DNA from: Fidelibacterota bacterium
Lineage (GTDB): Bacteria; Fidelibacterota; Marinisomatia; Marinisomatales; TCS55
Length of the DNA: 56,848 bases
Direction: 5' to 3'
NCBI GenBank assembly: GCA_016845785.1
Contig: JAERSH010000052.1
Span: forward strand, 1 to 56,848
The notes below the pieces were generated by a model, which was not told where the DNA came from, did no database searches, and saw only the letters and a program-made list of their open reading frames with translations. The translations under genes and the position numbers were made by a program. Of the stretch, positions 35,631 through 43,919 are shown one piece after another; position 1 is the stretch's first letter, and every line of letters begins with the position of its first letter.

Positions 35631-36508
35631 ATCGACTTGGCATTGACTTAGGCGGCACTAAAATTGAGGCCATAATTATAAATGATCAATTTCAGGTGCT
35701 AGAACGAAAACGTGTTCCCACGCGCCGTGAAGAAGGATATGATGCTATTTTAGGGCGCATATCCCGACTCGCCAAAGAAATGATTGCTATCGGTGATATT
35801 CAAGGGCCAGTGGGCCTTTGTACACCGGGCGCTATCGATTTTCAATCCGGAGCCTTAAAGAACAGCAATACGGTTTGCCTCATTGGGCAACCCATCCAAA
35901 AGGATTTGGAATCAATTCTAGATCTTCCCGTTGTCTTAGAAAATGATGCCAATTGTTTTGCTTTGGCTGAAGCGACATTAGGCGCAGCAAAAAAGTACGG
36001 TGTTATATTTGGTGTCATTCTTGGCACCGGATGTGGCGGTGGTGTTGTGATCAATAAAAAAATTCACCGTGGACCGAATCATATTGGTGGTGAATGGGGT
36101 CATCATATTTTATATCAAAATGGGCGTGACTGTTATTGCGGCAACAAGGGATGTACTGAATCTTATATTTCGGGGACGGCCCTTGAAAAGGAGTGGACAA
36201 CTCTTTCTGGCGAATATAATCGTGTAACGGATATTATTGATCAAGATTTATATAAAGCCCACCCTGAATGGAGAGAAAGCTTTATTCATAATTTTGGGAA
36301 AGCACTGGCCAATGTGATAGATATTTTAGATCCCGACGCTATTGTTATTGGGGGTGGATTGTCAAAACTAGATTTGCTTTACAATGAAGGAAAAGAAGCA
36401 GTCTATGCATCCACATTTAGTGATATCGTCGTCACGCCGATTCTTAAAAATAAAATGGGTGATTCAGCCGGTGTATTTGGGGCAGCTATGTTAGGAGATA
36501 TGGATTGA
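35627..36508 (+). CDS. ROK-family sugar kinase
   Basis: A 293-residue ROK-family kinase, resembling bacterial glucokinase/N-acetylglucosamine kinase. The ATP phosphate-1 motif RLGIDLGGTKIEAI is at the N-terminus; the catalytic-base region reads LENDANCFALAEA; the zinc-binding ROK signature is GRDCYCGNKGCTESYISG (CxCGxxGCxE); and PDAIVIGGGLSK is the adenosine motif. It has no DNA-binding domain, so it is a kinase rather than a repressor. The start is TTG at 35627, overlapping the Nudix stop (TTGA) with AGAGGTGG upstream. The substrate sugar cannot be told from sequence. Confidence 0.9.
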   Translation: MNRLGIDLGGTKIEAIIINDQFQVLERKRVPTRREEGYDAILGRISRLAKEMIAIGDIQGPVGLCTPGAIDFQSGALKNSNTVCLIGQPIQKDLESILDLPVVLENDANCFALAEATLGAAKKYGVIFGVILGTGCGGGVVINKKIHRGPNHIGGEWGHHILYQNGRDCYCGNKGCTESYISGTALEKEWTTLSGEYNRVTDIIDQDLYKAHPEWRESFIHNFGKALANVIDILDPDAIVIGGGLSKLDLLYNEGKEAVYASTFSDIVVTPILKNKMGDSAGVFGAAMLGDMD

Positions 36509-36771
36509 AGTTTGCCAAGTGGCTCTATAATCTCTCCAATACGGATCAATATATTATTTTAGGATTCTTTGTTGTTGGATTGGGTTTATCCTATTTAGCC
36601 ATTACCATGCTTCGGGCTTGGCATCTCAATATTCACGGCAGTGACAAATATTCTCACGAAATGCGCGTCACCCCTTTTGGATTGGTCGGCCTTGCAATCT
36701 TATTCACCGTTATATTGTATATGTCTATTGGCGAAACGGTTACAGGATGGATTGTGGAATCAACTTCTTAA
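36505..36771 (+). CDS. Small two-helix membrane protein
   Basis: An 88-residue protein with two transmembrane helices (about residues 17-37, YIILGFFVVGLGLSYLAITM, and 58-77, FGLVGLAILFTVILYMSIGE) separated by a loop rich in His, Lys and Asp (LNIHGSDKYSHEMR). The family is not recognised. It begins with TTG in a TTGA overlap with the ROK kinase stop (AGGAGATATGGA upstream), so translation is probably coupled. The stop abuts the convergent SDR gene with no space. The coupling and composition make a real gene likely. Confidence 0.7.
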   Translation: MKFAKWLYNLSNTDQYIILGFFVVGLGLSYLAITMLRAWHLNIHGSDKYSHEMRVTPFGLVGLAILFTVILYMSIGETVTGWIVESTS

Positions 36772-37620
36772 CTATTTTTTCTTTTTCCGCTTCATTTGAA
36801 GCAACTTCCAAGCCGCTTTGGGAATTTTTTCTAATTCATTCATTTCACCCGCGCCTTGGAGCCATTCTCCCCCATCAATCGTGACCACTTCACCATTGAT
36901 ATATCCCGCTTGGTCACTCACCAAATAAGATGCAAGATTCGCTAATTCTTCATGTTCACCCACTCGTTTGAGCGGCACTCGGTTAATCATTTTCTTTTGA
37001 ATCCCTAACCCTGGTGGCGCCAATCTTGACCACGCCCCTTTTGTGGGGAATGGTCCCGGTGCGATCGCTACAGTTCGAATTCCATATTTTGCCCATTCCA
37101 CTGCCAACGATCTTGTCATGGCCAATACGCCTGCTTTCGCACAGGCAGATGGGACAACATAACCAGATCCTGTCCATGCATATGTGGTCACAATATTTAA
37201 AATGGTGCCGCCATTATTTTCACGCATGACTTTCCCCACGGCTTGCGTGCAGTTGAATGTGCCATTCAATACAATATCCACTACCGTTTTAAATCCATTG
37301 GGGCTCAAATCTTCTGTGGGACTGATAAAATTCCCTGCCGCATTATTTAATAAAATATCCACAGGTCCCAATTCATTCACTGTTTGATCTACCATGGATT
37401 GCACCTGATCCGGATCTCTCACATCACAAGCAACGGCCAATACATTGCCACCATGTTGGCGCAGTTCTTCTGCTGTTTTATCGATTACATCTTGTCGGCG
37501 ACTGGTGATTACTAAATTGGCGCCCAAATTGGCAAATCGAGTGGCCATGGATTTTCCTAATCCCGTACCTCCGCCTGTAACAATAATGGTTTTATCTTTT
37601 AATAATCCTGATTCAAACAT
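36772..37620 (-). CDS. SDR-family oxidoreductase (2,4-dienoyl-CoA reductase-like)
   Basis: A 282-residue short-chain dehydrogenase/reductase. The cofactor motif TGGGTGLGKSMATRFANLGA fits TGxxxGxG; an Arg pair (TSRRQDV) after strand 2 suggests NADPH; DILLNNAAGNF is the NNAG motif. The usual catalytic YxxxK is not in its plain form: the segment reads GSGYVVPSACAKAGVLAMTR, with Ser-Ala-Cys-Ala-Lys in place of Tyr-x-x-x-Lys. The 2,4-dienoyl-CoA reductase (DECR) group, which uses a Lys with another Tyr, has a similar NFISPTEDLSPNGFKTVVDI and GTFN pattern, so an enoyl/dienoyl-CoA reductase role is plausible. The C-terminus is basic (KLLQMKRKKKK). Confidence 0.85.
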   Translation of the reverse strand: MFESGLLKDKTIIVTGGGTGLGKSMATRFANLGANLVITSRRQDVIDKTAEELRQHGGNVLAVACDVRDPDQVQSMVDQTVNELGPVDILLNNAAGNFISPTEDLSPNGFKTVVDIVLNGTFNCTQAVGKVMRENNGGTILNIVTTYAWTGSGYVVPSACAKAGVLAMTRSLAVEWAKYGIRTVAIAPGPFPTKGAWSRLAPPGLGIQKKMINRVPLKRVGEHEELANLASYLVSDQAGYINGEVVTIDGGEWLQGAGEMNELEKIPKAAWKLLQMKRKKKK

Positions 37621-37668
37621 GGTCTTTTATCCTAAATAGTTTTGACCAATCTAATGTGTAGAAACAAA

Positions 37669-37697
37669 AAAGCCCCCCGAAATTTCGGAGGGCTTTT
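37669..37697 (-). terminator. Rho-independent terminator of the EF-hand protein gene
   Basis: A GC-rich hairpin (AGCCC..CCGAAA / TTTCGG.GGGCT) with an A6 run on the left and T4 on the right. It lies 30 nt after the minus-strand stop at 37727 and, read on that strand, ends in a T-run. Confidence 0.85.
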
Positions 37698-37726
37698 ATT
37701 TCATTTTACGATCTGGGGGTGATTAA

Positions 37727-39208
37727 TTAATTGCCACCATCATCGTTATTGGCTTCACCGCCAGCTTGCATGGCCGCACCAAATGCTTCTTCTGGGGATG
37801 CGCCATTTTGGAGTGCTTCTTGGAACGCATTCCAAGCAGCGTCGCGCGCATTGTCAAATCCCTCTTGGGATTCATGTCCGCCGCCTACTAGAAATTCGTG
37901 TAAAGCACCCGCTACATTATTAAATGCATCTTCCGGTGAGCCACCATTGGCCATGGTTTCACCAAAAACACCACCGGCAATTTGTCGAGCGACTTCATCT
38001 ACATGTTCACCTTCGTCAACACTGCCGTCTCCATTGGCATCGACTCTGGCAAAATCATTTGCGAATTCGTCTTCATTAAACTCCGGATCATTGGAAAAGA
38101 ATGCCCGTGCTTCATCCATATTGACTAGACCATCACTATTTGCATCTATGGCTTCAAATGGTGGTGGGCCGCCTGGACCACCATCGGGTCCATCAGTGCC
38201 ACCATCCATATCGCCTTCAGGATCGTGACCATCACCATCATAGTCGCCTTCCGGATGATGATCATCGCCATCTCCGTCGCCACAACCACAATCAACGGGA
38301 TTACCGTCTGCATCATGATCCCATGTGGCATAAGGGCCATCTTCTGGTTGGCCATCGCCATCAGAATCTAACCAGTATTCACCGTGACCTTCACACATGG
38401 CGGCACAGTTGCCATCCCAGTGGTTGGTCGGGGCCGGTGGTTGATTAGCTGCAGCTGCATCACCGAATGCTTCTTCAGGTGATTTTCCATCAGCAAGGGC
38501 TTGATCAAATGCGGCTCGTGCATTGTCTTTTCCTTCTTGGAATTCTTCTTCAGACATATTGCCTGAGGCCACTTCTAAATCATAAACAGCGGCTGCGGCA
38601 GCTTCAAAAGCATCATCGGGTGAGCCACCATTTTCTAGTGTGCTGGCAAAGGCTTCCCAAACTGGATCGGGTCCGCCGTCGCCACCACCATGGTGTTCTT
38701 CCATATGCTGATGCATTTCTTCTTCAGAACCAAATTCTACGTCACATTCGCCACAGTAGAATCCGCCACCTTCTGTACCTGGTGGGGGACCTTGATCTTC
38801 AGCAGCGGCAGCATCAAATTCTGCAGGATCAACAACGCCATCACCATTGGAGTCAACATCATCATAGCCGGCGTCAAATTCAGGGTCTTCATTGCCTTCA
38901 TCATCATAGCCAAATACGGCGCGGGCTTCTTCACGATCAATAACACCATCGCCATTGGCATCTACTGATTCAAATGGGGGTGGACCTTGGGGCATATCAC
39001 CGCAAGGTTCACCTGCATCATAGGCACCATTGCCGTTACAGTCATTATAGTTTGCACAACCACCATCGGGGCCGGGATCGGCTACAGGGTAAGTTGCATT
39101 TGGATCACAGGGCGGGGGTCCTGGTGGAGGTCCACCTTGAGTCTGATCTTGACCCATGGCAAACGCCAAGATTACCATCCCTGTTAACATTGTCTTGATT
39201 AACTTCAT
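37727..39208 (-). CDS. Secreted acidic EF-hand protein with C2H2 zinc-finger motif
   Basis: A 493-residue, extremely acidic secreted protein (signal MKLIKTMLTGMVILAFAMGQ). Canonical EF-hand loops start at about residues 83 (DANGDGVIDREE), 119 (DSNGDGVVDPAE), 355 (DANSDGLVNMDE) and 390 (DANGDGSVDEGE); further Asp-Gly runs lie at 281-335. A textbook C2H2 finger sits at Cys152, Cys155, His168, His172 with Phe159 and Met165 correctly placed. Two helical segments of similar sequence (NGGSPDDAFEAAAAA... ending GKSPEEAFGDA, and NGGSPEDAFNNVAGA... ending GASPEEAFGAA) show that a [EF pair + helical unit] module was duplicated. It is likely a calcium-binding extracellular or periplasmic protein; the role of the finger outside the cytoplasm is unclear. 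A terminator follows. Confidence 0.85.
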   Translation of the reverse strand: MKLIKTMLTGMVILAFAMGQDQTQGGPPPGPPPCDPNATYPVADPGPDGGCANYNDCNGNGAYDAGEPCGDMPQGPPPFESVDANGDGVIDREEARAVFGYDDEGNEDPEFDAGYDDVDSNGDGVVDPAEFDAAAAEDQGPPPGTEGGGFYCGECDVEFGSEEEMHQHMEEHHGGGDGGPDPVWEAFASTLENGGSPDDAFEAAAAAVYDLEVASGNMSEEEFQEGKDNARAAFDQALADGKSPEEAFGDAAAANQPPAPTNHWDGNCAAMCEGHGEYWLDSDGDGQPEDGPYATWDHDADGNPVDCGCGDGDGDDHHPEGDYDGDGHDPEGDMDGGTDGPDGGPGGPPPFEAIDANSDGLVNMDEARAFFSNDPEFNEDEFANDFARVDANGDGSVDEGEHVDEVARQIAGGVFGETMANGGSPEDAFNNVAGALHEFLVGGGHESQEGFDNARDAAWNAFQEALQNGASPEEAFGAAMQAGGEANNDDGGN

Positions 39209-39317
39209 TTCATCCTCCTTGATGAGTTTAGTTTAAGAGTACTTATCAAGCTTTTTCCCCGCATATCATTATGAAATCTATCCGATTTTACGCAATTATT
39301 ACGTGACATAGCGCACA

Positions 39318-41429
39318 TTATCGTTTCTGCTTAATTAGTCGGCCTAAATCAGCAGTGGCCCGATTGAATTCTTGTTCAAAGGAACCATAATAATCATTCA
39401 CTTCATAAAAAATCTTAGCTGCATCCCGATCTACCACATGGCTGTTTTCTAATAAGACATCGGGCGAGGGGAATAAAATTTCAATCCCCGGTTTGAAGTA
39501 TCGCAAGGACAATTCCAAATCCGGATTCATTTCTAATACTTTTTTCATGACAAGTACATCATAGAGACGCCGCTCTTGCTTACTTTCAGAAATCAGGATG
39601 GTAAATACATCATCTTCCGGATTCTTTCCCCGGGCATTGAATTTCTTCAACTCATTTCTGTAGGAATCCGTAAGGGTAATATAATGGGCAGCAGCCGTGG
39701 GTCGAACAAATGGCTTTTCAAATGTGGCCTTCCCTTTGAGTGAATAACTGAGTTTTAAAGATTTTCCACTGGGGATATTTCGAATATCGTTGGCCAATCG
39801 TGTGACTTTAAATCCGGCCGGGTCTGCATTGGAATCCAAAAAGTATATCACATTTTCCGGATTAATATATTCGTAATACCCCAACTTTTCAATAATATCT
39901 AAAAGCATCTTTTTTACCAATGCGGCTTCACCAGGGATTCTCTTTTCAATAAAACTTTTGTATGGCTCCTTCACCATGAGCGTTTTGTCTTTATCTGCTT
40001 GTTTGTCCACTGCTTCAAGAATATCATTGAATACAGGACTTTCATAAATAAAACTCAAGTCAAATACATCGGAATGCTGGACGCGATATGAATTGGGGAA
40101 AGATCGATTGTCAAACATATTAAACAGTTCAGAATCCTGCGGCACCACTCGACTAAAATTATCTTCACTTTCCGTTATAATATGGGGCGTGATGACAACA
40201 ATCACTTCTTTCTTCACCCGTTGTTCTGCTGAGACGGCAAACAATCGGCCAAACAAAGGCATATCTTTTAATATGGGGACACCACCTTCATTTTCTGTTT
40301 TCTTTTCATTGATTAAACCACCAATGATGAATGGTGTATTATTGGCCACACGAACAAAGGATTGTACTTTCCGGTTGTTAATGATGGGTGCTGATTCTAC
40401 ATCCCCGGAACCGGCAGCGCCAATCCGCTCTTCCGTTTCACTAATAATGGTCTCCACTTGGATGGTGACTCTCGAGCCATCTTCACTAATCCTCGGTCGC
40501 AGATTGAGCACAATCCCCACAGGCACATAATCTACAGATCTCGTTTGGGAAATTTGAGTATCCGTCGTTTTAACAATTGGGATTTGCTGCCCTACCTGGA
40601 TTCGCGCCTGACGTCCATCTAAAACCAATACAGATGGTTTGGAAAGAATTTCGGCCGCTTTATTGCTGATCAAAGCTTCTACATTGGCTCTGAAATTAGA
40701 AGAACTCCCCATGAGGGTGCGATCTAAAACCACGGTGAATGGAGAGATGGACCCGCCTTGGGGTGGTGGAAATGTTGCTGAATAGCCCTGCCCCCCCGTT
40801 GAAAAATCGATTCCCAATTCATCCAGTTGATCGGAATTAATTTCTAGGACCAATGCTTCAATGGCAATCTGATTGGCGGGCACATCAATTTTATTCTGGA
40901 TTAAATCCAATAGACGGGCCACCGAATTATAATCGCCCGGTTTATACCCAATCATGAGGCGCTGCATGGGCTCTCCACTGGTGGTATTATCCAGCGTGAC
41001 GCCTCCAAGATCTACACCCAAAGCTGATTTTTTACTGGCTGATTTGGTTTTGCTTTTTTCAACAAGTGAAACGGTTTCTGTGTCCGGTAATTTGATAATA
41101 ACGGGTAATGCACCCGGTGCATTTATATCATTCGATTTATTTGTAAACTGGGGTGTGAAATTATTTTCTCCAGAAATTTCGCCTTTGCCCCCTTTGAATT
41201 CTACTACAGCATATCCCATGGTCTTTAAAATAGCCAATGCACGATCTGTCTGAATATAACTGAGTTTCACCACTTCAAATTCCAAATCTCGAAGGGATGT
41301 CATTTTACTCCCAACGGCACGTTTCTGGATATTGGCCGGGGGGCGTCGCGTTACAGATGCGGGCGGCCGCTGCTGTGCCACAACAATTGTCATGATCAAA
41401 AATAGAATTGAAAGCAATTTACGATTCAT
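39318..41429 (-). CDS. Secretin-domain protein (GspD/PilQ-type)
   Basis: A 703-residue exported protein (MNRKLLSILFLIMTIVVAQQ). N-terminal short domains (EVVKLSYIQTDRALAILKTM; DYNSVARLLDLIQNKID) resemble N0/N1-type secretin modules. The secretin core follows: VEALISNKAAEILSKPSVLV, DGRQARIQVGQQIPIVK, DYVPVGIVLNLRPRI, VRVANNTPFIIGGLI, VPILKDMPLFGRLF and KEVIVVITPHII. The last ~230 residues after the core form a separate soluble region (LTDSYRNELKKFNARGK) unlike the S-domain of type II secretins. No other secretion-system gene is near; only the lipoprotein upstream is coupled by an ATGA overlap. It could form an outer-membrane pore for a pilus or secretion system encoded elsewhere. Confidence 0.88.
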   Translation of the reverse strand: MNRKLLSILFLIMTIVVAQQRPPASVTRRPPANIQKRAVGSKMTSLRDLEFEVVKLSYIQTDRALAILKTMGYAVVEFKGGKGEISGENNFTPQFTNKSNDINAPGALPVIIKLPDTETVSLVEKSKTKSASKKSALGVDLGGVTLDNTTSGEPMQRLMIGYKPGDYNSVARLLDLIQNKIDVPANQIAIEALVLEINSDQLDELGIDFSTGGQGYSATFPPPQGGSISPFTVVLDRTLMGSSSNFRANVEALISNKAAEILSKPSVLVLDGRQARIQVGQQIPIVKTTDTQISQTRSVDYVPVGIVLNLRPRISEDGSRVTIQVETIISETEERIGAAGSGDVESAPIINNRKVQSFVRVANNTPFIIGGLINEKKTENEGGVPILKDMPLFGRLFAVSAEQRVKKEVIVVITPHIITESEDNFSRVVPQDSELFNMFDNRSFPNSYRVQHSDVFDLSFIYESPVFNDILEAVDKQADKDKTLMVKEPYKSFIEKRIPGEAALVKKMLLDIIEKLGYYEYINPENVIYFLDSNADPAGFKVTRLANDIRNIPSGKSLKLSYSLKGKATFEKPFVRPTAAAHYITLTDSYRNELKKFNARGKNPEDDVFTILISESKQERRLYDVLVMKKVLEMNPDLELSLRYFKPGIEILFPSPDVLLENSHVVDRDAAKIFYEVNDYYGSFEQEFNRATADLGRLIKQKR

Positions 41430-41917
41430 CTGGGCACCACCATTTTTATGGGCATAGATACATTTATACCGTCGAAAGATGCAGATACATGGCCATTTTC
41501 TTTATAATTATAATATCCCAGGGATGTGCTATATGATGAAGAAGGGACAAAAAATGCCAAGGATTCGAAGGTGGCGCCCGCCTCACTATCCATCGACACT
41601 GTAATATTGGAGGATGAAGAAAAGCTATGTCCGTCGATGGATCCACCCACAGCATCCATCATCATTTTCATGGATACATAATTTGAAATGGAATCTTTAT
41701 GCACTATTCGTTCTATCGTCGCCGTGAGTTTAATACTGCTGTTTAATCGAACGATATCGTCAGAAATCGTTAATGTTAATTTGAATTCTTTATTGCTATT
41801 TGATTTGGATTTAGACGTATCGATCACGTCGTCGCTACAAGACACCATGAGCAGCGAGAATAGAAACATCCATAGGACGTGTCTCGGAAAATATTGATAT
41901 ATTTTGATAGATTTCAT
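41426..41917 (-). CDS. Small lipoprotein upstream of secretin
   Basis: A 163-residue lipoprotein with a lipobox (WMFLFSLLMVSCSDD) after a basic N-region (MKSIKIYQYFPRHV). The mature part is Ser/Thr-rich beta-type sequence (FKLTLTISDDIVRLNSSIKL, NITVSMDSEAGATFESLAFF), suggesting an immunoglobulin-like or pilotin-like fold; the family is not recognised. The start at 41917 is seven bases after GAGG; the longer frame to 41944 is less likely. It overlaps the secretin start by 4 nt, so it may be its pilotin or an accessory lipoprotein (inference from coupling only). Confidence 0.7.
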   Translation of the reverse strand: MKSIKIYQYFPRHVLWMFLFSLLMVSCSDDVIDTSKSKSNSNKEFKLTLTISDDIVRLNSSIKLTATIERIVHKDSISNYVSMKMMMDAVGGSIDGHSFSSSSNITVSMDSEAGATFESLAFFVPSSSYSTSLGYYNYKENGHVSASFDGINVSMPIKMVVPR

Positions 41918-42115
41918 CCATTTACCTCGGATTCGGACTACCATAAGTGTAAACCTTTTCTCTCTATAAAGTAAATACTTTTTACAGGAAGATGAATGGT
42001 CTCATTTATTCGTAGAAAAATCGGTTCATGTCTTGTGATTTTTTGAATTCACCGATAACTTCACATGAAGAATGTTTTGTAGTATTATAGAAAATCCACA
42101 ACCATAAAGGTTCTT

Positions 42116-43450
42116 ATGCCTCGGAAGAAAAAATCTAAACTTTTCGTTCTGGATACAAATGTCATCCTCCATGACTCCTCTTGTATTCATCATTTTGAAG
42201 AAAATGATGTGGCCATTCCTATTACCGTCCTCGAAGAATTGGATAATTTTAAACGTGGCAATGAACAAATCAATTATCATGCTCGAGACTTTTTAAGAGA
42301 CTTAGATGAAATCACCGGGGATAATTTATTTAAAAAGGGCATTTCGTTGGGGGATGGTCATGGAAAAATCCGCGTAGTTGTCAATCAATCCTGGGACGAA
42401 GATTTGATGGAGGTCTTTCAAGAGGATATCCCGGACATACGCATATTAAACACAGCCCTCCGTCTTCATAAAATGGAAGCAGCGAAAAATGTAATTCTCG
42501 TTACCAAAGATACCAATCTGCGGATGAAAGCAAAAGCCATGGGCGTATTGGCCCAGGATTACACTACAGATAAGGTGGAGAGTGAAGATAAAATTTATAC
42601 GGGCCGTCGATTGGTAGAAGACGTCACAACAGATACAATAGATACATTATTCGCCAAACCCTTTGAAGTGAGCGGAGATGATGTCCCTGAAATAAAAAGA
42701 CCGGTGCCCAATGAAAATTTCGTATTACGGAATGGGACAAAATCTGCGTTAGCCACTTATGACGGTTTTGATGATCAATATCGAAAAATTGATAAGACAC
42801 CGGCTTATGGCATTACGCCTCGAAACTCAGAACAGGCCTTCGCCTTAGCTGCACTCACAAATCCTAAAGTGCAATTGGTGACCCTTACCGGTAAGGCAGG
42901 CACAGGAAAAACACTCTTAGCATTGGCCGGCGCATTGGAATGCCGATCTCAATTTCGACAGATTTATTTGGCGCGGCCCATCGTACCCTTAAGCAATCGA
43001 GATATTGGATACCTCCCGGGAGATATTCAATCCAAAATTGATCCTTATATGCAGCCCCTCTGGGATAACTTGGGTGTCATTCGGCATCAGTTCAAGGGTA
43101 ATGACCCAAAAGTCCAAAAAATCAATGATATGCTGGAACAAGATAAGTTGGTCATTACACCCTTGGCATACATCCGTGGCCGTAGTTTGCAAAAAGCATT
43201 CTTTATCGTGGATGAAGCCCAAAACCTAACACCCCACGAAGTAAAGACCATCATCACTCGTGCCGGTGAAGGAACAAAAGTAGTCTTTACCGGAGATATC
43301 CATCAGATTGATCAACCTTATCTGGATAAGCTTTCGAACGGATTGAGTTATCTCATCAATCGCATGACCAATCAAAAGATTTATGCTCATATTACTTTAG
43401 AAAAAGGAGAACGGTCTTACTTGGCAGATTTGGCCAGTGACCTTTTATAA
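42116..43450 (+). CDS. PhoH-family protein with N-terminal PIN domain
   Basis: A 444-residue cytoplasmic protein joining a PIN ribonuclease domain ([35 protein letters not shown]: the Asp ligands) to a PhoH ATPase domain ([20 protein letters not shown] Walker [21 protein letters not shown] Walker [19 protein letters not shown]). This PIN-PhoH arrangement is known in YlaK-type proteins and is linked to RNA unwinding and cleavage, often toxin-antitoxin-like. No antitoxin-sized gene precedes it. The start ATG has AAAGG six bases upstream. Downstream is a DUF5362-like gene whose possible GTG start at 43437 would overlap this stop. Confidence 0.92.
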   Translation: MPRKKKSKLFVLDTNVILHDSSCIHHFEENDVAIPITVLEELDNFKRGNEQINYHARDFLRDLDEITGDNLFKKGISLGDGHGKIRVVVNQSWDEDLMEVFQEDIPDIRILNTALRLHKMEAAKNVILVTKDTNLRMKAKAMGVLAQDYTTDKVESEDKIYTGRRLVEDVTTDTIDTLFAKPFEVSGDDVPEIKRPVPNENFVLRNGTKSALATYDGFDDQYRKIDKTPAYGITPRNSEQAFALAALTNPKVQLVTLTGKAGTGKTLLALAGALECRSQFRQIYLARPIVPLSNRDIGYLPGDIQSKIDPYMQPLWDNLGVIRHQFKGNDPKVQKINDMLEQDKLVITPLAYIRGRSLQKAFFIVDEAQNLTPHEVKTIITRAGEGTKVVFTGDIHQIDQPYLDKLSNGLSYLINRMTNQKIYAHITLEKGERSYLADLASDLL

Positions 43451-43454
43451 TCTT

Positions 43455-43919
43455 ATGACTGACATCAACCACGTTTCCTCAGAAAATCAATTGACCTATA
43501 CGCTGGATTCTTTCGGCATGATGACCATTGAACGTCTATGCAAATGGACCAAATTTGTAGGCATCATGAATATAATTACCGGTTCTATATATTGCCTGTC
43601 CATCATTGTTTTATCTATCCCAACGGTGATCATGGGCGTCATTACTATTGTCATGGGGACCAAACTCACCACTGCATCTAACTATTTAAAATTTGCAGTG
43701 GAACATAAAGATGGACCATCCTTTTCTAATGCGGTGGATCAGCTGAGACAATATTTTTTCATCAACGGTATTTTGTTACTTATCACCTTAATTCTCATTG
43801 GATTACTCATATTAATGTTTGGCCTATTTGCCGGCTACATTATCGATTTTTTAAATGAAAGCGGCTTTGACTACTCTGTCAGCGCCATGGGGGCAATCTT
43901 GGATTCCATCGCCGGGTGA
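43455..43919 (+). CDS. DUF5362-like membrane protein
   Basis: A 154-residue membrane protein with two main hydrophobic regions (about residues 30-65, WTKFVGIMNIITGSIYCLSI, and 105-130, GILLLITLILIGLLILMFGL), separated by a cytoplasmic-type helical segment (KLTTASNYLKFAVEH). The pattern matches my memory of the DUF5362 family; no function is known. I choose ATG 43455 over the GTG at 43437 that overlaps phoH, although neither has a clear ribosome site. It ends in a GTGA overlap with the large transporter-like gene, so the two are probably translated together. Confidence 0.65.
   Translation: MTDINHVSSENQLTYTLDSFGMMTIERLCKWTKFVGIMNIITGSIYCLSIIVLSIPTVIMGVITIVMGTKLTTASNYLKFAVEHKDGPSFSNAVDQLRQYFFINGILLLITLILIGLLILMFGLFAGYIIDFLNESGFDYSVSAMGAILDSIAG

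Noticed and set aside
37731-38968. Long open frames opposite the EF-hand gene (plus strand)
   Set aside because: They are antisense shadows of a low-complexity acidic gene (Asp/Gly/Glu codons), with no domain or ribosome site.
43437-43454. GTG start for the DUF5362-like gene overlapping phoH
   Set aside because: The extra six residues have no support; ATG at 43455 is simpler, although neither start has a clear ribosome site.
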